DNA of 61,577 nt, taken from contig NZ_JARWOP010000115.1 in NCBI RefSeq assembly GCF_029868745.1, positions 1-61,577 on the forward strand, read 5' to 3'. Positions 26,801-37,342 of this stretch are shown here, piece after piece. The notes below the pieces were generated by a model that searched no databases, had not been told where the DNA came from, and worked only from the letters and a program-made list of their open reading frames with translations. The position numbers were made by a program, and so were the translations under genes. This DNA is from Nocardia wallacei. Lineage in GTDB: Bacteria; Actinomycetota; Actinomycetes; Mycobacteriales; Mycobacteriaceae. Positions within the stretch are counted from its first letter, which is position 1. Each line of letters opens with the position of its first letter.

Positions 26801-29754
26801 CTCAGGCCGCCCGGACCCCGGAGGCGGTCGCGGTCGTCGGTGCGGACACGAGCCTGACGTATCGGGAACTCGATACCCGCGCGGAGCAGTTGGCGCGGTC
26901 GTTGACCGCGCGTGGCGTGCGTCCGGATTCGGTTGTCGCGGTGGCGTTGCCGAGATCCGCGGCACTGATCGTGGCGATGCTGGGCGTGTCGAAAGCCGGT
27001 GGCGCGTACCTGCCGATCGACCCGGCCTATCCGCCGGACCGGCTGGCATTCATCTTCACCGATGCCGCGCCGGTACTCGTCGTGACCGACTCCGCCACCG
27101 CGGGCGGACTGCCGCACACCGCGACACCGCACCTGTGTCTCGATGCCCCGCACGCCGAGGACGCGGGCGGCCGGGAGCGGTTCGTGGCGCGGCCGGGAAA
27201 TCTGGCGTACGTGGTCTACACCTCGGGTTCCACCGGTGTCCCGAAGGGCGTGGGAATCACCCACGCCAACATGGTCAATCTGGTTTCCGGGGCGTGGCCG
27301 ACCGGCACGAGCGACCGCGTGCTGGCCCATTCGTCGATCGCCTTCGACGCGTCGACCTATGAGATCTGGCCCACGCTGTGCGGCGGCGCGACGGTCGTGG
27401 TGACGAGTGCCCAGCGCTCCGATCCGGCGGAGATCACGCGGTTGATCGAAACCTGGTCGGTGACAAGGATGTTCGCGACCCCGCCGCTGCTGTCGGCCCT
27501 GCTCGACCATGCCGGGTCGGTCCCGGGCACGCCCCTGGCCACGCTGGAACAGATCATGTCCGGCGGCACCGAACTGACCGCGGACGTGGTGCGCGCACTG
27601 CACGCGAAATACCCCCGAACCGGGATCGTGAACGGCTACGGCCCCGCTGAGACGACGGCCTGCGTGACCGAGCACGCGGCCGCCGCGGGCGGTGACGGCA
27701 CGGTCCCGATCGGGCGTCCGGCGCGGAATGTGCGTGTGTTCGTGCTGGATTCGTGGCTGCTGCCGGTGCCGGCGGGAGTCGTGGGCGAGCTGTATGTGGC
27801 CGGTGCGCAAGTAGCTCGCGGCTACCTCGGCCGCCCGGCGTTGACCGCGGCGCGGTTCGTGGCCGACCCGTTCGACGCGGGCGGCCGGCTGTATCGCACC
27901 GGCGACGCGGTGCGGTGGAACTCCGCCGGGGAGCTGGAGTTCGTCGGCCGGGTCGACGATCAGGTGAAGATTCGTGGTTTCCGCGTCGAGCCGGGGGAGG
28001 TGGAAGCCGCACTGGCGCAACATCCTTCGGTATCGCGCGCCGTCGTGGTGGCGCGCGATACCGGCTCCGGCGACAAACAGCTGATCGCGTACGTCGTCGC
28101 CGACCGATCCGGTCCGTACCACGCCGAGGACGATCTGGTCGGAGAGTGGCGGCAGGTGTACGACGACCTGTACGTCGGCAACGGCGACGGGGCGGACAAG
28201 CCGGTGTTCGGCGGGGATTTCGGTGGCTGGAACAGCAGCTACACCGGGAAACCCATACCGCTGGAGGATATGCGGGAATGGCGTGCGGCCACCGTCGAGC
28301 GCATCCGCGACCTGTCGCCGCGCCGCGTGCTGGAGATCGGTGTGGGTTCGGGCCTGTTGCTGTCGCAGCTCGCCCCGGCATGCGAAGAGTATTGGGCGAC
28401 AGACCTTTCCGCCGCCACCATCGGCACACTGCGGGACCAGCTGCGCGGCCTGGGTGTGGGCTGGGCGGACCGGGTGTTCGCGAGCGCTCAGGCGGCCGAT
28501 GACACGAGTGGATTGCCCGACGGTCATTTCGACACCGTGGTGCTCAACTCCGTCGTGCAGTACTTCCCCGGCGAGGCGTACCTGCGGCGGGTCCTCGACG
28601 GGGTGCGGCGCGTGCTCGCCCCCGGCGGCGCGGTCTTCGTGGGTGACGTGCGCAATCTGGCACTGCTGGAACAGTTCACCACCGCGGTCGAGATCACCCG
28701 CAACGGTGGCGACGACCCCGCCGCGGTCCGGGACCGCGTGCGCCGGGGCGTGTCCGCCGAGAAGGAACTGCTGATCGCCCCGGAGTACTTCGTCGGTCTG
28801 TGCCGCGAGGCGGGCGGTTTCGGCACCGTCGACATCGAACTCGAGCGTGGCCGCGCGGTCAACGAGCTGACCCGGTACCGCTACGACGTCGTGCTGCGCG
28901 AGGCCCCGGCGAACCCGCTGTCGGTGGCCACCGTGCCGGAAGTCGCGTTCCGCGACGAGGATTGGTTACGCGCGCTGGTGGCGGCCCCGCACCCCGAAGG
29001 CATTCGCGTCACCGGCATTCCGCGCACCGGGCTGCTGGGCGAAACCGAGGCCGCCCGGCGCATCGGGACGGGCCGTCCCGTCTCGGTCGATCAACTCGAC
29101 GACCCCGATCCGTCCGGCCTGCTGCCCGAGGATCTACACCGGCTCGGCCGGCGATGGGGGCACCGCACCGCGGTGACCTGGTCCGCCCAACCGGATCGGA
29201 TGGACGCGGTCTTCATCGACGCCGCGACCGCGCGGAACCGGCCGCTGACCGATGTCTACCTGCCCACGGCCGCCGCGGATGATCCGGCGGCGCACGTGAA
29301 CCGGCCCCAGGACCTGCTCCTGCCGATCGATCTGCGCAGGCTCGCCGCCGAGCGGCTGCCGCAGTTCATGGTGCCCGCGGCGGTGCTGGTCATCGACTCG
29401 CTGCCGTTGACCGCCAACGGAAAGCTCGATCGCGGCGCATTGCCCGACCCCGAATTCGCCTCGTCGACGCGCTACCGCGCCCCGGGCAGCGAGCGCGAAC
29501 GGGTCCTCGCCGAGTTGTTCGCCGAGATCCTCGGGCGCGACCGGGTCGGTGTGGACGACGACTTCTTCGCACTCGGCGGCCATTCGCTGCTGGCCACCCG
29601 GCTGGTCAGCCGGATTCGGGCGGTGCTGGGCGTGGAGGTTCCGGTCCGGGTGATATTCGACGCCCCGACCGTCGCGCAACTCGCACAGCGGTGGGAACAG
29701 CTGGCCCCCTCTCGGCGACCGGCGCTGCGCAGGATGAACAGAGAGGTGGTCTGA
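14716..29754 (+). CDS. Nonribosomal peptide synthetase 1 (modules 1-4)
   Basis: A 5012-residue synthetase loading and joining residues 1-4. Order (approximate residues): starter C 1-425 with D130-H131-x3-D135-G136; A1 440-940; T1 Ser992; C2 (HH at 1174); A2 1496-1985; T2 Ser2042; C3 (2223); A3 2545-3450 interrupted by an N-methyltransferase (LEIGVGTG near 3077); T3 Ser3507; C4 (3689); A4 4010-4900 with a second N-methyltransferase (LEIGVGSG near 4539); T4 Ser4957; then a 55-residue tail without thioesterase. I start at ATG 14716 (AGGT five bases upstream, GGAG further up) because the C domain begins there; the in-frame upstream extension from 14557 has no domain. The next synthetase starts one base after the stop, with GAGAGGTGG just upstream, a normal coupled boundary. 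Confidence 0.93.
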   Translation: MHRSTSIQNELWIAHELSDIPNNCIVYIDIRAALDRRRMDTALRQVFAESEALRVNFLRGADGLMAVERDIDGWASAYVDFTAEPDPISAAFEYMARDRESGFDLERDALLRVALLQVGDDHYFLSACFDHIIMDGVGVAAWAQRVLDVYGALTAETTPEPSGFVSIDDIVEDDRAYRRHQWALDREYWRGRVRPDVDPLRLPGRADADAQPGRLGRTYSFSAAALGELVSAARAAEVKLPFLLMSVAAAAIQRCSLRDEFCLQMPVSNRVGRAGRTPCQLSDTVPLPIESSRDLSLRELAARIAGAFSEAEPHLRYGIPDILRDRRIPNTGHNPFGPVVNVMSFFGALRMSGGTADLQLYSAGNSGDLSIVFYYERQSERGGYLRLEGDARVYTDDDLRTYLGFIEHYLRQAMSDPAVPIGDVDILGDDRRLVTDVWNDTAVPIDADATLPGLFEDRARQVPDAVAVVSDGVELSYRELNARADRVARELIVRGVGADSVVAVVLPRSADLIVAMLAVLKAGGAYLPLDPSYPADRLAFVLGDAAPVTVLTDGATSKAVPENGIPLILLDEIGAEFPHEQAAAREPRPGNLAYVVYTSGSTGTPKGVAVTHRNVVSLFLGTASWCEFGPDDVWAWCHSQAFDFSVWEIWGALLHGGRIVVVPWDVVRTPTQLWDLVVDKGITVLNQTPAAFRALAEARLLRDSTDSALRLVIFGGEALHDTHVRPWYAAGRSELPALVNMYGITETTVHVTRLDLSTVHDIAGGSPIGRPLANVRVYVLDSWMQPVPVGVAGELYVAGAQVARGYLDRPALTAARFVADPFDPGGRLYRTGDVVRWNSAGQLEFVGRADDQVKIRGFRIEPGEVEAALAQHPSVSQAVATGRDVRGDTRLVAYVVVDRGSPVDGGEVRRWVADRLPDFMVPSTVTVIESIPLTANGKVDRRALPDPEVASSAEYRAPGSERERVLAELFAEVLGLDRVGVDDNFFELGGHSLLATRLVSRIRVVLGIEVSIRTVFDAPAVAQLATRLDANAYVRPALSARPRPDVVPLSFAQRRLWFIHRLEGPSATYNIPLAARLRGVFDPDAFAAAVGDVIARHESLRTVFAEVDGVPAQRVLEVADLEPPVTVADVDSEALDAAVTSALGHHFDLSTEIPVRASVFRGDGDEYAMVLLMHHIAGDGLSAAVLLRDLSTAYTARRAGRPPEWAPLPVQYVDYTLWQQDWLGASTDPDSILSRQFEYWRRELDGLPEELRLPTDRPRPRMASYRGDMVLFDIDPEIRDAVERLAVREGATVSMVLQSALAVLLFKLGAGEDIPIGSPIAGRTDEASADLVGFFVNTWVLRASVAPAAAFTELLAQVRAKALAAYENQDAPFELLVELLNPARSAAHHPLFQVLLSFQDNTLATLELPGADIEPRPLATTTSRFDLTVNIGDTAGTAGWEGFIEYATDLFDRPTVEAMAARLVRILRQLIADPHTAIGSIEVLGADERERVVHRWNDTAVEVPGGTVLDLFRAQVARTPDADAVYCGDMVLSYRELDSRADRAARLLIAHGVGPDAVVAVALPRSAELIVTVLAVLRAGGAYLPIDPAYPSDRLALIFSDAAPVVVVTDSATANILPHTEIPQLHVETLDRAGELDRPARIAPAYPQNLAYVIYTSGSTGVPKGVGITHRNLLNLVSQTWSAGPGERVLAHSSIAFDASTYEIWPALTSGGALVVATEQRSDPAEIIDLVGTRSVTKMFSTPAFLSALLDRAESAPGKGLRSLNQLIAGGAELTSPTARRMKALAATANGYGPTETTVFATMFAVGTASTGLSVPIGAPLANMRVYVLDSWLQPVPVGVAGELCVAGAQLARGYLGQAALTAARFVADPFDVGGRLYRTGDVVRWNPAGQLEFVGRADDQVKIRGFRVEPGEVEAALVQHSSVSQAVVVTRDTEAGGKQLIAYVVADPGNPADGGRLRRWVADRLPEFMVPAAVTVIDSIPLNPNGKVDRQALPDPEFTAMADYRAPDTEPERVLAGLFAEILGVDRVGADDSFFALGGHSLLATRLVSRIRATLGIEVPIRTVFDAPTVAQLAHRMDTGVQVRPILTPRPRPDVVPLSFAQRRLWFIHRLEGRSATYNMALAVRLRGVDIAVLRAAVGDVVARHESLRTIFADVDGEPSQRVLDSGDADVPFLVTDTTATESAPEVTAAARYGFELSAEIPLRATVFRRDSDECVLVLLIHHVAGDGWSMTPLLNDLSTAYAARLEHRAPEWTPLPVQYVDYTLWQRELLGSPNDSGSVLSRQLEYWRRELDGLPEQLRLPADRPRPRAASYRGDMAYFTIDLPTRTAVERLAARRGATVSMVLQSALAVLLSKLGAGQDIPIGAPIAGRTDEALTDLVGFFVNTWVLRTEVTPESPFTDIMAQVRAKALAAYENQDLPFELLVELLNPARSAAHHPLFQVSLAFQNNTMPALDLSGVRAEPYPAPTGTSRFDLFFNIADAPPGREWSCFVEYATELFDRSTVEAMAQRWVRLLRLVVADPDVPVGSMDVLGSDERELVLRRWNDTPVAVPDTTLVGLFEDRAALCPDAVAVVCDETEVTYRELDTRADRLAGALRARGVGPDTVVAVALPRSAELLVALVAVLKAGGAYLPIDPAYPSERLAFVLTDAEPVALVTDRPTSKLLPRNAIPPLYLDETDLADMSDRRRNVAVRPRNLAYVIYTSGSTGVPKGVGITHGNVVNLLAQAWTATFGDRVLAHSSVGFDASTYEIWPALTGGAALVVASGQRSDTSEIIRVVQERSVTKMFATPPLLSALVEHLETLRGNPFESLTQIATGADSLTGELADALKSARPGLRLDNLYGPTEATVDVTALAVPDGVTGTVPIGAPVANTRVFVLDSWLLPVPVGVPGELYVAGAQVARGYRGRAALTATRFVADPFDAGGRVYRTGDVVRWNSAGELEFVGRADDQVKIRGFRVEPGEVEAALAQHPSVSQAVVVAHDTDTGGKQLVAYVVPDSRGPAIGEDELVGQWRRVYDDLYSGTAALGNAGAPAAFGADFSGWNSSYTGAPIPIEQMREWRAATVDRIRELRPRRVLEIGVGTGLLLSQLAPECEQYWATDFSAATIATLERHLRELGADWTDRVALEVRAAVDTRGLPENHFDTVVLNSVVQYFPGEAYLRRVLGQALRLLAPGGAIFVGDVRNLALLEEFATAAQLARHGVGDAAAIGRRVRRDIAAEQELLVAPEYFVSLCREGDDVDAVDIELERGRCLNELSRYRYDVVLRKSPSRPLSVADVPKIEFRDQDRLRETLRERHSDGIRITGIPHAGLIDEVEAARRVRGGRLGDATQGLAVGVEGVLAATNERPGDGLLPEDLHALGRRFGYATAVTWSAEPDRMDAVFVDPVVARGRALTDVYQPPVPLGDPAAHTNNPQIGILAADARRFAEARLPEFMVPAVVMVIDSVPLTVTGKLDRRALPDPEFASSMEYRAPGSVEEQSLADLFAEVLGLDRVGVDDNFFALGGHSLLATRLVSRIRAVLGVEVPIRTVFDAPTVAQLAAGLDTGARVRPALSARPRPDVVPLSFAQRRLWFIHRLEGLSATYNIALALRVTGAFDVAACRAAVGDVLARHESLRTIFFEDDGTPVQRVLDAAQLVAPVTVCDVDAAELDSAVTASVRYGFELSSEIPLRTTVFRVGARDCVLVVLIHHIAADGWSMTPLLRDLATAYTARLGGRAPDWEPLPVQYADYTLWQQELLGSHLDHESVLFQQFEYWRRELDGVPEQLRLPTDRPRTRLADYRGDMVLFSIDVDTRAAVERLAAREGATVSMVLQSALVVLLSKLGAGEDIPIGSPIAGRTDQALADLVGFFVNSWVLRAQVDSAASFAELLGQVRAKALAAYENQDVPFELLVELLNPVRSAAHHPLFQVSLAFQNNTLPALELPNVRIEPYPAYTATARFDMFFNITDAPAGREWAGLVEYATGLFDRSTVEAMADRLVRILRRVAADPGTPVGAIDVLEVRERELLLRRRNETAAPVADTTLAALFEAQAARTPEAVAVVGADTSLTYRELDTRAEQLARSLTARGVRPDSVVAVALPRSAALIVAMLGVSKAGGAYLPIDPAYPPDRLAFIFTDAAPVLVVTDSATAGGLPHTATPHLCLDAPHAEDAGGRERFVARPGNLAYVVYTSGSTGVPKGVGITHANMVNLVSGAWPTGTSDRVLAHSSIAFDASTYEIWPTLCGGATVVVTSAQRSDPAEITRLIETWSVTRMFATPPLLSALLDHAGSVPGTPLATLEQIMSGGTELTADVVRALHAKYPRTGIVNGYGPAETTACVTEHAAAAGGDGTVPIGRPARNVRVFVLDSWLLPVPAGVVGELYVAGAQVARGYLGRPALTAARFVADPFDAGGRLYRTGDAVRWNSAGELEFVGRVDDQVKIRGFRVEPGEVEAALAQHPSVSRAVVVARDTGSGDKQLIAYVVADRSGPYHAEDDLVGEWRQVYDDLYVGNGDGADKPVFGGDFGGWNSSYTGKPIPLEDMREWRAATVERIRDLSPRRVLEIGVGSGLLLSQLAPACEEYWATDLSAATIGTLRDQLRGLGVGWADRVFASAQAADDTSGLPDGHFDTVVLNSVVQYFPGEAYLRRVLDGVRRVLAPGGAVFVGDVRNLALLEQFTTAVEITRNGGDDPAAVRDRVRRGVSAEKELLIAPEYFVGLCREAGGFGTVDIELERGRAVNELTRYRYDVVLREAPANPLSVATVPEVAFRDEDWLRALVAAPHPEGIRVTGIPRTGLLGETEAARRIGTGRPVSVDQLDDPDPSGLLPEDLHRLGRRWGHRTAVTWSAQPDRMDAVFIDAATARNRPLTDVYLPTAAADDPAAHVNRPQDLLLPIDLRRLAAERLPQFMVPAAVLVIDSLPLTANGKLDRGALPDPEFASSTRYRAPGSERERVLAELFAEILGRDRVGVDDDFFALGGHSLLATRLVSRIRAVLGVEVPVRVIFDAPTVAQLAQRWEQLAPSRRPALRRMNREVV
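17812..20955 (+). other. NRPS module 2: C - A - T
   Basis: LCL-type condensation domain (HHIAGDG), adenylation domain with signature DAYFIGGVFK by my alignment, and carrier Ser2042 (GGHSLLATR). The signature is hydrophobic, and an aliphatic residue such as Val, Leu or Ile is plausible, but I know no exact match. The carrier region shares a 125-base identical tract with module 5. Confidence 0.75.
20956..25350 (+). other. NRPS module 3: C - A - N-methyltransferase - T
   Basis: Condensation domain with HHVAGDG. The adenylation domain (signature DAYFAGLVDK by my alignment) is interrupted after the A8 motif by a roughly 400-residue S-adenosylmethionine methyltransferase ([18 protein letters not shown], then NSVVQYFPG). 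A10 (GKLDR) follows, then carrier Ser3507. Insertion at this point is the standard layout for alpha-N-methylating modules, so residue 3 should be N-methylated. Residue identity is not decided. Confidence 0.82.
25351..29754 (+). other. NRPS module 4: C - A - N-methyltransferase - T
   Basis: Same plan as module 3, with C motif HHIAADG. The A signature by my alignment is DAYFMGGACK and differs from module 3 at 299, 322, 330 and 331. The N-methyltransferase has LEIGVGSG near residue 4539. The conserved Trp at the C-A linker (RRWNET in other modules) is Arg here (RRRNET). The carrier Ser is 4957. Residue 4 should be N-methylated. Confidence 0.82.
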
Positions 29755-29755
29755 G

Positions 29756-32700
29756 ATGATCCCGTTGTCGTTCGCGCAGCGCCGGCTGTGGTTCATCGAC
29801 CGGCTGGACGGTCCCTCCGCCACCTACAACATGCCGGTGGCGGTCCGACTGCGAGGCGAATTGGACGAGTCGGCCTTCGCCGCCGCGGTCGGCGACGTCG
29901 TGACCCGGCACGAGAGCCTGCGCACCATCTTCGTCGAGGTCGACGGCGTGCCCGCCCAGCAGGTGCTCGACTCCGGCGGCGTCGAGGTGCCGATCGCGAT
30001 CGCCGACGTGCCCGTCGGCGAGGTGGACGCGGCGGTCGCCGAGGCCGCGCGGCATCCGTTCGATCTCGCGACCGAGATCCCGCTACGGGTCACCGTGTTG
30101 CGTTGCGGCGCGGGCGAATACGTGGTGCTGCTGCTGATCCACCACATCGCGGGTGACGGCTGGTCGATGGCGCCGCTGCTGCGGGACCTGTCGGTCGCGT
30201 ACGGAGCGCGCAGCCGGGGAAGTGCGCCGGAGTGGGAGCCACTGCCGGTGCAGTATGTGGATTACACGCTGTGGCAGCGGGAGTTGCTGGGGTCGGCGGA
30301 TGATCCGGACAGTGTGGTGTCGCGGCAGTTCGAGTATTGGCGTCGCGAGCTGGAGGGTGTGCCCGAGCACTTGCGGTTGCCCACCGATCGGCCCCGGCCG
30401 CGCGCGGCGGGCTCGCGCGGGGACGTCACGGTCATCGAGATCGAGGCGGATCTCCGCGCCGCGGTGGAGCGGCTGGCGGCCCGCGAGGCCGCGTCGGTGT
30501 CGATGGTATTGCAGTCGGCCTTGGCCGTGCTGTTGTTCAAACTCGGTGCGGGGGAAGACGTTCCGATCGGCTCGCCGATCGCGGGTCGCACGGACGAGGC
30601 CCTGACGGAGCTGGTGGGATTCTTCGTCAACACCTGGGTGCTGCGGGCCCGCGTGGACCCGGCGGCGAAATTCACCGACATTCTCGGCCAGGTCAAGGCG
30701 AAGGCGCTGGCCGCCTACGAGAATCAGGACATCCCGTTCGAACTGCTGGTCGAACTGCTCAACCCGGTCCGCTCCACGGCCTATCACCCGCTGGTACAGG
30801 TCCTGCTGAGTTTCCAGAACAATGCCGCGCCCGCGCTGGAGCTGCCGGGGCTCGTCATGGAGCCGTACCCCCTGGCCGCGACGACCTCGCAATTCGATCT
30901 CGTATTCAATATCGGTGACGCGTCCGCGACCGGCGGCTGGAACGTCCACGTCGAGTACTCGACGGACCTGTTCGACCGGACCACCGTCGAGGCGATGGCC
31001 GCACGGCTGGTGCGGGTGCTGCGACAGGCGGCGGCACGTCCGGACATCGCGGTGGGTGCGGTCGAGGTCCTCGATACCGCGGAACGCGAACTCGTCCTGC
31101 GCCGATGGAACGAGACCGCCGCCGAGGTCCCGGAGGCCACGCTGACCGGGCTGGTGCGGGCACAGATCTCGCGCACACCCGACGCGGCCGCCGTGCTCTG
31201 CGGTGACGCCGCGCTCTCGTATCGGGAACTGGATGTGCGGTCGGCCCGGCTGGCGCGAGACCTGATCGCCCGCGGCGTGCGGCCGGACGATGTCGTCGCG
31301 GTGGCCTTGCCGCGGTCCGCGGAGCTGATCGTGGCGTTGCTGGCGGTGCTGCGGGCCGGTGCCGCGTATCTGCCGATCGATCCCGCCTATCCCTCCGAGC
31401 GGCTGGCATTCATCCTCGCCGACGCCGGGCCGGTCCTCATCGTGACCGATTCCGGGACGGCGTCCGCGGTGCCCGCCACCGTGGCGGCGCTGTACCTCGA
31501 GTCCGTCGACGTGGCCGCGGAGGACGCGCCCGATCTCGCCATCGATGTGCGGCCGCGGCAACTGGCCTACGTGATGTACACCTCGGGTTCGACGGGTGTA
31601 CCGAAAGGCGTTGGTATCACGCACCGTAACGTGGCGAATCTGGTTGCGCAGGCGTGGTGTGCGGTGCCGGGGGATCGGGTGCTGGCGCATTCGTCGGTGG
31701 CCTTCGACGCGTCCACGTATGAGATCTGGCCCGCGTTGTGCGGCGGCGCGACCGTGGTGCTGGCGACCGAGCGGCGTTCGGACCCGGCCGAGATCACACG
31801 ACTGGCCGAGACTCGGTCTGTGACGAAGATGTTCGCGACGCCCCCGCTGCTGACGGCGCTGGTCGAGCACGCGGAGTCACTGCCGGACAACGCCTTCCGG
31901 AGTGTGGTGCAGGTGAATACCGGCGCCGACACCCTCGGAGCCGGGCTGGTCCATGCGGTGCGGGACATGTGCCCTGGTGTGCGGATCGACAATCTGTACG
32001 GCCCGACCGAGGCGACGGTCGATGTGACGTCCTCGGTCGTGCCGGACAGTGTCGACGTGACGGTGCCGATCGGTGCTCCGTTGGCGAATATGCGGGTGTA
32101 CGTGCTGGATTCGTGGTTGCAGCCGGTTCCGGTGGGGGTGGCCGGTGAGTTGTATGTGGCCGGTGCGCAGTTGGCGCGCGGGTATCTCGGTCGGGCGGCG
32201 TTGACGGCTGGTCGGTTCGTGGCTGATCCGTTCGATGTGGGTGGCCGGTTGTATCGCACGGGTGATGTGGTGCGGTGGAATCCGGTGGGGGAGTTGGAGT
32301 TCGTCGGCCGGGCCGATGATCAGGTGAAGATCCGAGGTTTCCGGGTCGAGCCGGGTGAGGTGGAAGCCGCTCTGGCACGGCACCCTTCGGTGTCGCAGGC
32401 CTTGGTGATGACGCGCGACACCGATTCCGGCGACAAGCGGCTGATCGCCTATGTGGTCGCGGACCGAGCCGAGCCCGGCGAACTCGACGGGACCGCGGTG
32501 CGCGAGTTCCTCGCCGGACAACTACCGGATTTCATGGTCCCGGCCGCGGTGACGGTGATCGAGTCCATTCCGTTGACCCTCAACGGGAAGGTCGATCGCG
32601 ACGCCCTGCCCGTCCCGGAGATCACGTCCGCGGTGGAATACCGGGCTCCGGGCACCGAGCCCGAGCGGGTGCTGGCCGGACTGTTCGCGGAGATTCTCGG

Positions 32701-32876
32701 GGTCGATCGGGTCGGTGCGGACGACAGCTTCTTCGCCCTGGGCGGGCATTCGCTGCTGGCTACCCGGCTGGTGAGCCGTATCCGGGCGGCACTGGGGATC
32801 GAGGTGCCGATCCGGACGGTGTTCGACGCACCCACCGTCGCACGGCTCGCGCACCGATTGGACGCCGACCTCCAGG
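29756..32876 (+). other. NRPS module 5: C - A - T
   Basis: LCL condensation domain, adenylation signature DAYFNGLVDK by my alignment, carrier Ser999. The signature equals that of module 7, and the two A domains share near-identical DNA: 31577-31752 against 39332-39507 has three differences in 176 bases, and 32183-32280 against 39938-40035 is identical. Residues 5 and 7 are therefore probably the same amino acid, which I cannot name. Confidence 0.75.
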
Positions 32877-35800
32877 TACGTCCCTCGTTGACGGTCCGGC
32901 AGCGCCCCGAGCCCGTCCCGCTGTCGTTCGCGCAACGACGACTGTGGTTCATCCACTGGCTCGAAGGACCGTCCGCCACCTACAACATCCCGGTGACGGC
33001 GCGGTTGACGGGCGAGCTGGATATCCCGGCGCTCGAGGCGGCGATCGGGGACGTCGTGACGCGGCACGAAAGCCTGCGCACGATGTTCGCCGAGGTCGAT
33101 GGCGTGCCCGCACAGCGGGTCCAGGACGCCGACCGGATCCGGCCGCCGCTCACGGTGACCGAGACGACCGCCGCCGAACTGGCGGCGGACGTGACCGCCG
33201 CGGTGTGCTACGAATTCGATCTGTCGTCGGAAATACCCTTGCGCGCCACTGTCTTTCGTAGCGACAGTGACCGCGTACTGGTGCTGCTGTTGCACCACAT
33301 CGCGGGTGACGGCTGGTCGGCGGCGACGTTGCTGCGGGATCTGTCGGTCGCGTACACGGCGCGCAGCCGGGGGACCGCGCCCCGGTGGGAGCCGTTGCCG
33401 GTGCAGTATGTGGATTACACGCTGTGGCAACGGGAGCTGCTGGGATCGGCGGACGATCCGGACAGCGTGTTGTCGCGGCAGTTCGAGTATTGGCGTCACG
33501 AGCTGGACGGTATGCCCGAGCATCTGCGGTTGCCCACCGATCGGCCCCGGCCCCGCACGGCCGGATATCGCGGGGACGTTGTGGGTTTCGGCATCGATGC
33601 CGAAACGCGCGCCGCCGTGGAGCGCCTGGCCGCACGCGAGGGCGCGACGGTGTCGATGGTGTTGCAGTCGGCCCTGGCGGTACTGCTGTTCGAACTCGGT
33701 GCGGGAGAAGACATTCCGATCGGTTCGCCGATCGCCGGTCGCACCGATGAGGCGCTGACGGAGCTGGTGGGATTCTTCGTCAACACCTGGGTGCTGCGGG
33801 CGCGCGTGGATCCGGCGGCGTCGTTCGCCGAGCTGCTGGGGCAGGTCCGGGCAAAGGCCTTGGCGGCGTACGAGAATCAGGACATCCCGTTCGAGCTGCT
33901 GGTCGAATTGCTCAACCCGGCGCGCTCGGCGGCCCATCATCCGCTGTTCCAGGTGATGCTGGCGTTCCAGAACAACACGCTGCCCAGGCTGGAACTTCCG
34001 GGAGTCGGCATCGAGCCCTACGCCGCGTTCACCGGCACCGCCCGGTTCGACCTGCTGTTCACCATCGCCGACGCCCCGGCGGGACACGACTGGGGCGGGC
34101 TCGTCGAATTCGCCACCGACCTGTTCGATCGGCGGACGGTCGAGGCCATCGCCGGGCGTCTGGTGCGACTGCTGCGGCAGGTGGCCGGGGAGCCCGGCGT
34201 GCCCGTCGGATCCGTCGAGGTGCTCGACGCCGGTGAGCGGGAACTGATTCTGCGGCGGTGGAACGACACCGGGGTGCCGGTCGCCGACACCACCGTGGTC
34301 GGGTTGTTCCGGGCGCAGGCCGCCCGGACCCCGGACGCGGTCGCGGTCGTCGGTACGGACACCGAGCTGACCTACCGCGAGCTGGATGTCCGGGCCGACG
34401 CGCTCGCCGATGCGCTGATATCGCACGGCGTCGGCCCGGAAGCCGTTGTCGCGGTGGCATTGCCGCGCACCGCGGACCTCATCGTGGCATTACTGGGCGT
34501 GCTGAAGGCCGGCGGCGGATATCTGCCCGTCGACCCGGCATATCCGTCGGATCGCCTGGGTTTCGTCTTGACCGACGCCGCGCCCGCGGTCGTCGTGACC
34601 GACACGGCCACCGGAGAAACGCTGCCGGACAACGACATACCGCGGCTGCGTCTCGACGCCATCGACGCCGGTGCGGCCCGGCGCGACCGGCTCCCGGCGG
34701 TGCGGCCGCAGCAACTGGCGTACCTGATCTACACCTCCGGTTCGACGGGCCGCCCGAAAGGTGTCGAGGTCACGCACCGCAACGTCGTGAACCTGATCGC
34801 CCAGGCCTGGGACACCGATACCGCGGACCGGGTCCTGGCGCATTCCTCGGTGGCATTCGACGCCTCGACCTATGAGATCTGGCCGGCCCTGTGCGGCGGC
34901 GCGGCGGTGGTGATCGCGGGTGCGCAGCGCTCGGACCCGGCCGAGATCAGCCGGTTGGCCGACACCGGGCCGGTGACGAAGATGTTCGCCACACCACCAC
35001 TGCTGTCGGCGTTGCTGGACTACGCGAAGACCTTGCCGGGCAACCCTTTCCGGGCTCTGCGACAGGTGAATACCGGCGCCGACGTCCTGTCCGCGGCACT
35101 GGTGCGGACCCTGCGGGCGGGGTGGGGGGAGATCCGGATCGATAACCTCTACGGGCCGACCGAGGCGACGGTGAATGTCACCGCGTCGGTGGTGCCCGAC
35201 GGCGTGGCGGGCGCCGTGCCGATCGGTGCTCCCGTGGCCAATACGCGTGTCTACGTGCTGGATTCGCGGTTGCGGCCGGTGCCGGTGCGGGTACCCGGCG
35301 AGTTGTATGTGGCCGGTACGCAGGTGTCACGAGGTTACCGGGGCCGGGCAGCGCTCACCGCGGCGCGATTCGTGGCGGACCCGTTCGACGCGGCGGGCGG
35401 GCGGCTGTACCGCACCGGGGATGTGGTGCGCTGGAACAGCGACGGGATGCTGGAGTTCGTCGGCCGCGCCGACGACCAGGTCAAGATCCGTGGGTTCCGG
35501 GTCGAACCCGGTGAGGTGGAAGACGCACTCGCACAACATCCTTCGGTGTCGCAGGCGGCGGTGACGGCGCACGCCACCGAGACCGGCGCCAAGCAGCTGA
35601 TCGCGTACGTGAGCGCCGGTGGCGGCACGGTCGACGGCGCGGAGGTGCGCGAATTCGTGTCCGGGCGCCTGCCGGAATTCATGGTGCCCGCGGTGGTGAT
35701 GGTGGTCGAGTCGATGCCGCTGACCACCGGCGGAAAGCTCGACCGCGCGGCGCTGCCGGAACCGGAGTTCACCTCCGCGACGCCGCATCGGGCGCCGCGC

Positions 35801-37324
35801 ACGCCGCAGGAGCGAATCCTCGCCACCGTGTTCGCCGAGGTGCTCGGGCGCGATCGGGTCGGGGCGGACGACGACTTCTTCGAATTGGGCGGGGACAGTA
35901 TTCGTTCCATCCAAGTGGTGTCCCGGGCGCGCGCACTGGGCGTCGAAGTCGGTCCGCGGCAGGTGTTCGAATGCCGGACCGTGTCGGCGTTGGCGGCGGT
36001 GGCGACCGAACCCGCGAGCGCGGTGACGGACGAGTCGGCCCTCGGCGCGGTGGGCTGGCTGCCCTTGCTGCCGGTGGCGCGGTTCGTGCGCGAGCTGGGC
36101 GGCCGGTTCGACGGTTTCCATCAGTCCATGACGCTGGATCTGCCGGTGGGCATCGACCGGGCGGGTCTGGAGGCGACGCTCACGGCCGTGCTCGACCATC
36201 ACGATGCGCTGCGGTCGCGGCTGGTCGACGACGAGCGCGGCCCCGGACTCGAGATCGCACCGCCCGGTTCGGTGGACGCCGGGATGTGGCTGCATCGCGT
36301 CGAGGCGGCCGAACCCGAACCCGCCGAGGTGACCGCCGGACACCTGGCGGCCGCGGTCGGCCGGTTGGCCCCGGCGGCCGGGGTGATGATGCAGTTCGTG
36401 TGGTTCGACGCCGGTCCGGCGCGCGCGGGCCGACTGGCGATCATCGCGCACCACCTGGTGGTCGACGGCGTCTCGTGGCGAATCCTGTTGCCGGACCTGG
36501 TCTCCGCGTGGCAGGCCGTGTCCGCCGGAACGCCGCCGGACCTCATGCCCACGGGCACCTCGCTGCGGCACTGGGCGCACGGACTGGCCGAACAGGCGTC
36601 CGCGCCGGAGCTGACCGAGCAATTGCCGTGCTGGCGTTCGGTTCTCGACGGACCCGACCCGATGCTGGGCACGCGGCCGCTGGACCCGCGGGTCGACGTC
36701 ATGGCCACCGTGCGCCATACGGTCGTCGAGCTTCCCGTCGTGGAGACCGAGGCGCTGTCGACCACCCTGCCGTCGGTCTTCCACGGCGGCGTGGCGGACG
36801 GTCTGCTGGCGGCCCTGGCGGCGGCGGTGACGCGCTGGCGCCGGGCTCGCGGGGTAGCCGAGGAATCGGTGCTGATCTGGCTCGAGGGGCACGGGCGCGA
36901 GGAGGAGACCGTGCCGGGCGCCGACCTGTCGAATACCGTCGGCTGGTTCACCAGCGTGTTCCCGGTGCGGTTGCGTGCGAACGCGGCGGCGTGGGAGGAG
37001 TTCTGCGCCGGTGGTCCGGCGGCGGGCGCCTCGATCAAGTCGGTCAAGGAGCAGTTGCGCGCGATTCCGGGCAAGGGCATCGGCTACGGGTTGCTGCGCT
37101 ACCTGAATCCCGAGACCGCCGCGGCACTGCGGCCGTACTCGGCGGGACAGCTCGGGTTCAACCACCTGGGCCGGTTGACCTCGACGGACCTGCTCCCGCA
37201 ACGACTGCGGGGCGCCGGATGGACTCCCGCACAGGGCGATTCCGGATCGGTGGCGGCCCCGGACTCGGCGATGCCCGCGCTGGCGGTCGTCTACGTCACC
37301 ACCATGATCGCCGACACCGACTAA
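29756..37324 (+). CDS. Nonribosomal peptide synthetase 2 (modules 5-6), ends at an in-frame TAA
   Basis: 2522 residues: C5 (HHIAGDG at 129), A5 451-945, T5 Ser999 (GGHS), C6 (HHIAGDG at 1180), A6 1502-1995, T6 Ser2048 (GGDSIRS, the form that precedes epimerases), then an epimerisation domain (HHLVVDG at 2232, EGHGRE, VGWFTS, GFNHLGR). The protein stops at TAA 37322-37324 inside the last part of the epimerase. The next codons in the same frame ([13 protein letters not shown]) continue exactly where the second epimerase of the cluster continues after DTDA. Synthetases 2 and 3 are thus one open frame but for this codon. The start ATG 29756 is one base after the previous stop and has GAGAGGTGG upstream. 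Confidence 0.9.
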   Translation: MIPLSFAQRRLWFIDRLDGPSATYNMPVAVRLRGELDESAFAAAVGDVVTRHESLRTIFVEVDGVPAQQVLDSGGVEVPIAIADVPVGEVDAAVAEAARHPFDLATEIPLRVTVLRCGAGEYVVLLLIHHIAGDGWSMAPLLRDLSVAYGARSRGSAPEWEPLPVQYVDYTLWQRELLGSADDPDSVVSRQFEYWRRELEGVPEHLRLPTDRPRPRAAGSRGDVTVIEIEADLRAAVERLAAREAASVSMVLQSALAVLLFKLGAGEDVPIGSPIAGRTDEALTELVGFFVNTWVLRARVDPAAKFTDILGQVKAKALAAYENQDIPFELLVELLNPVRSTAYHPLVQVLLSFQNNAAPALELPGLVMEPYPLAATTSQFDLVFNIGDASATGGWNVHVEYSTDLFDRTTVEAMAARLVRVLRQAAARPDIAVGAVEVLDTAERELVLRRWNETAAEVPEATLTGLVRAQISRTPDAAAVLCGDAALSYRELDVRSARLARDLIARGVRPDDVVAVALPRSAELIVALLAVLRAGAAYLPIDPAYPSERLAFILADAGPVLIVTDSGTASAVPATVAALYLESVDVAAEDAPDLAIDVRPRQLAYVMYTSGSTGVPKGVGITHRNVANLVAQAWCAVPGDRVLAHSSVAFDASTYEIWPALCGGATVVLATERRSDPAEITRLAETRSVTKMFATPPLLTALVEHAESLPDNAFRSVVQVNTGADTLGAGLVHAVRDMCPGVRIDNLYGPTEATVDVTSSVVPDSVDVTVPIGAPLANMRVYVLDSWLQPVPVGVAGELYVAGAQLARGYLGRAALTAGRFVADPFDVGGRLYRTGDVVRWNPVGELEFVGRADDQVKIRGFRVEPGEVEAALARHPSVSQALVMTRDTDSGDKRLIAYVVADRAEPGELDGTAVREFLAGQLPDFMVPAAVTVIESIPLTLNGKVDRDALPVPEITSAVEYRAPGTEPERVLAGLFAEILGVDRVGADDSFFALGGHSLLATRLVSRIRAALGIEVPIRTVFDAPTVARLAHRLDADLQVRPSLTVRQRPEPVPLSFAQRRLWFIHWLEGPSATYNIPVTARLTGELDIPALEAAIGDVVTRHESLRTMFAEVDGVPAQRVQDADRIRPPLTVTETTAAELAADVTAAVCYEFDLSSEIPLRATVFRSDSDRVLVLLLHHIAGDGWSAATLLRDLSVAYTARSRGTAPRWEPLPVQYVDYTLWQRELLGSADDPDSVLSRQFEYWRHELDGMPEHLRLPTDRPRPRTAGYRGDVVGFGIDAETRAAVERLAAREGATVSMVLQSALAVLLFELGAGEDIPIGSPIAGRTDEALTELVGFFVNTWVLRARVDPAASFAELLGQVRAKALAAYENQDIPFELLVELLNPARSAAHHPLFQVMLAFQNNTLPRLELPGVGIEPYAAFTGTARFDLLFTIADAPAGHDWGGLVEFATDLFDRRTVEAIAGRLVRLLRQVAGEPGVPVGSVEVLDAGERELILRRWNDTGVPVADTTVVGLFRAQAARTPDAVAVVGTDTELTYRELDVRADALADALISHGVGPEAVVAVALPRTADLIVALLGVLKAGGGYLPVDPAYPSDRLGFVLTDAAPAVVVTDTATGETLPDNDIPRLRLDAIDAGAARRDRLPAVRPQQLAYLIYTSGSTGRPKGVEVTHRNVVNLIAQAWDTDTADRVLAHSSVAFDASTYEIWPALCGGAAVVIAGAQRSDPAEISRLADTGPVTKMFATPPLLSALLDYAKTLPGNPFRALRQVNTGADVLSAALVRTLRAGWGEIRIDNLYGPTEATVNVTASVVPDGVAGAVPIGAPVANTRVYVLDSRLRPVPVRVPGELYVAGTQVSRGYRGRAALTAARFVADPFDAAGGRLYRTGDVVRWNSDGMLEFVGRADDQVKIRGFRVEPGEVEDALAQHPSVSQAAVTAHATETGAKQLIAYVSAGGGTVDGAEVREFVSGRLPEFMVPAVVMVVESMPLTTGGKLDRAALPEPEFTSATPHRAPRTPQERILATVFAEVLGRDRVGADDDFFELGGDSIRSIQVVSRARALGVEVGPRQVFECRTVSALAAVATEPASAVTDESALGAVGWLPLLPVARFVRELGGRFDGFHQSMTLDLPVGIDRAGLEATLTAVLDHHDALRSRLVDDERGPGLEIAPPGSVDAGMWLHRVEAAEPEPAEVTAGHLAAAVGRLAPAAGVMMQFVWFDAGPARAGRLAIIAHHLVVDGVSWRILLPDLVSAWQAVSAGTPPDLMPTGTSLRHWAHGLAEQASAPELTEQLPCWRSVLDGPDPMLGTRPLDPRVDVMATVRHTVVELPVVETEALSTTLPSVFHGGVADGLLAALAAAVTRWRRARGVAEESVLIWLEGHGREEETVPGADLSNTVGWFTSVFPVRLRANAAAWEEFCAGGPAAGASIKSVKEQLRAIPGKGIGYGLLRYLNPETAAALRPYSAGQLGFNHLGRLTSTDLLPQRLRGAGWTPAQGDSGSVAAPDSAMPALAVVYVTTMIADTD
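32877..37324 (+). other. NRPS module 6: C - A - T - E (epimerase truncated by TAA)
   Basis: Condensation domain (HHIAGDG), adenylation signature DAYFNGLVNK (one position from modules 5 and 7), carrier Ser2048 in GGDS, epimerisation domain with the active-site HHLVVDG. The domain lacks its final ~37 residues because of the TAA at 37322; the missing part is encoded just after it. If the domain works, residue 6 is D-configured. The D-accepting type of the next condensation domain supports this. Confidence 0.78.
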
Positions 37325-37342
37325 GGCCCGGTCCTGCGAGCG

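Noticed and set aside
29739..29760. Possible frameshift joining synthetases 1 and 2 into one protein
   Set aside because: The junction has GAGAGGTGG at a good distance from ATG 29756 and a one-base stop-start gap, so it reads as a natural coupled boundary in the linker before a condensation domain.
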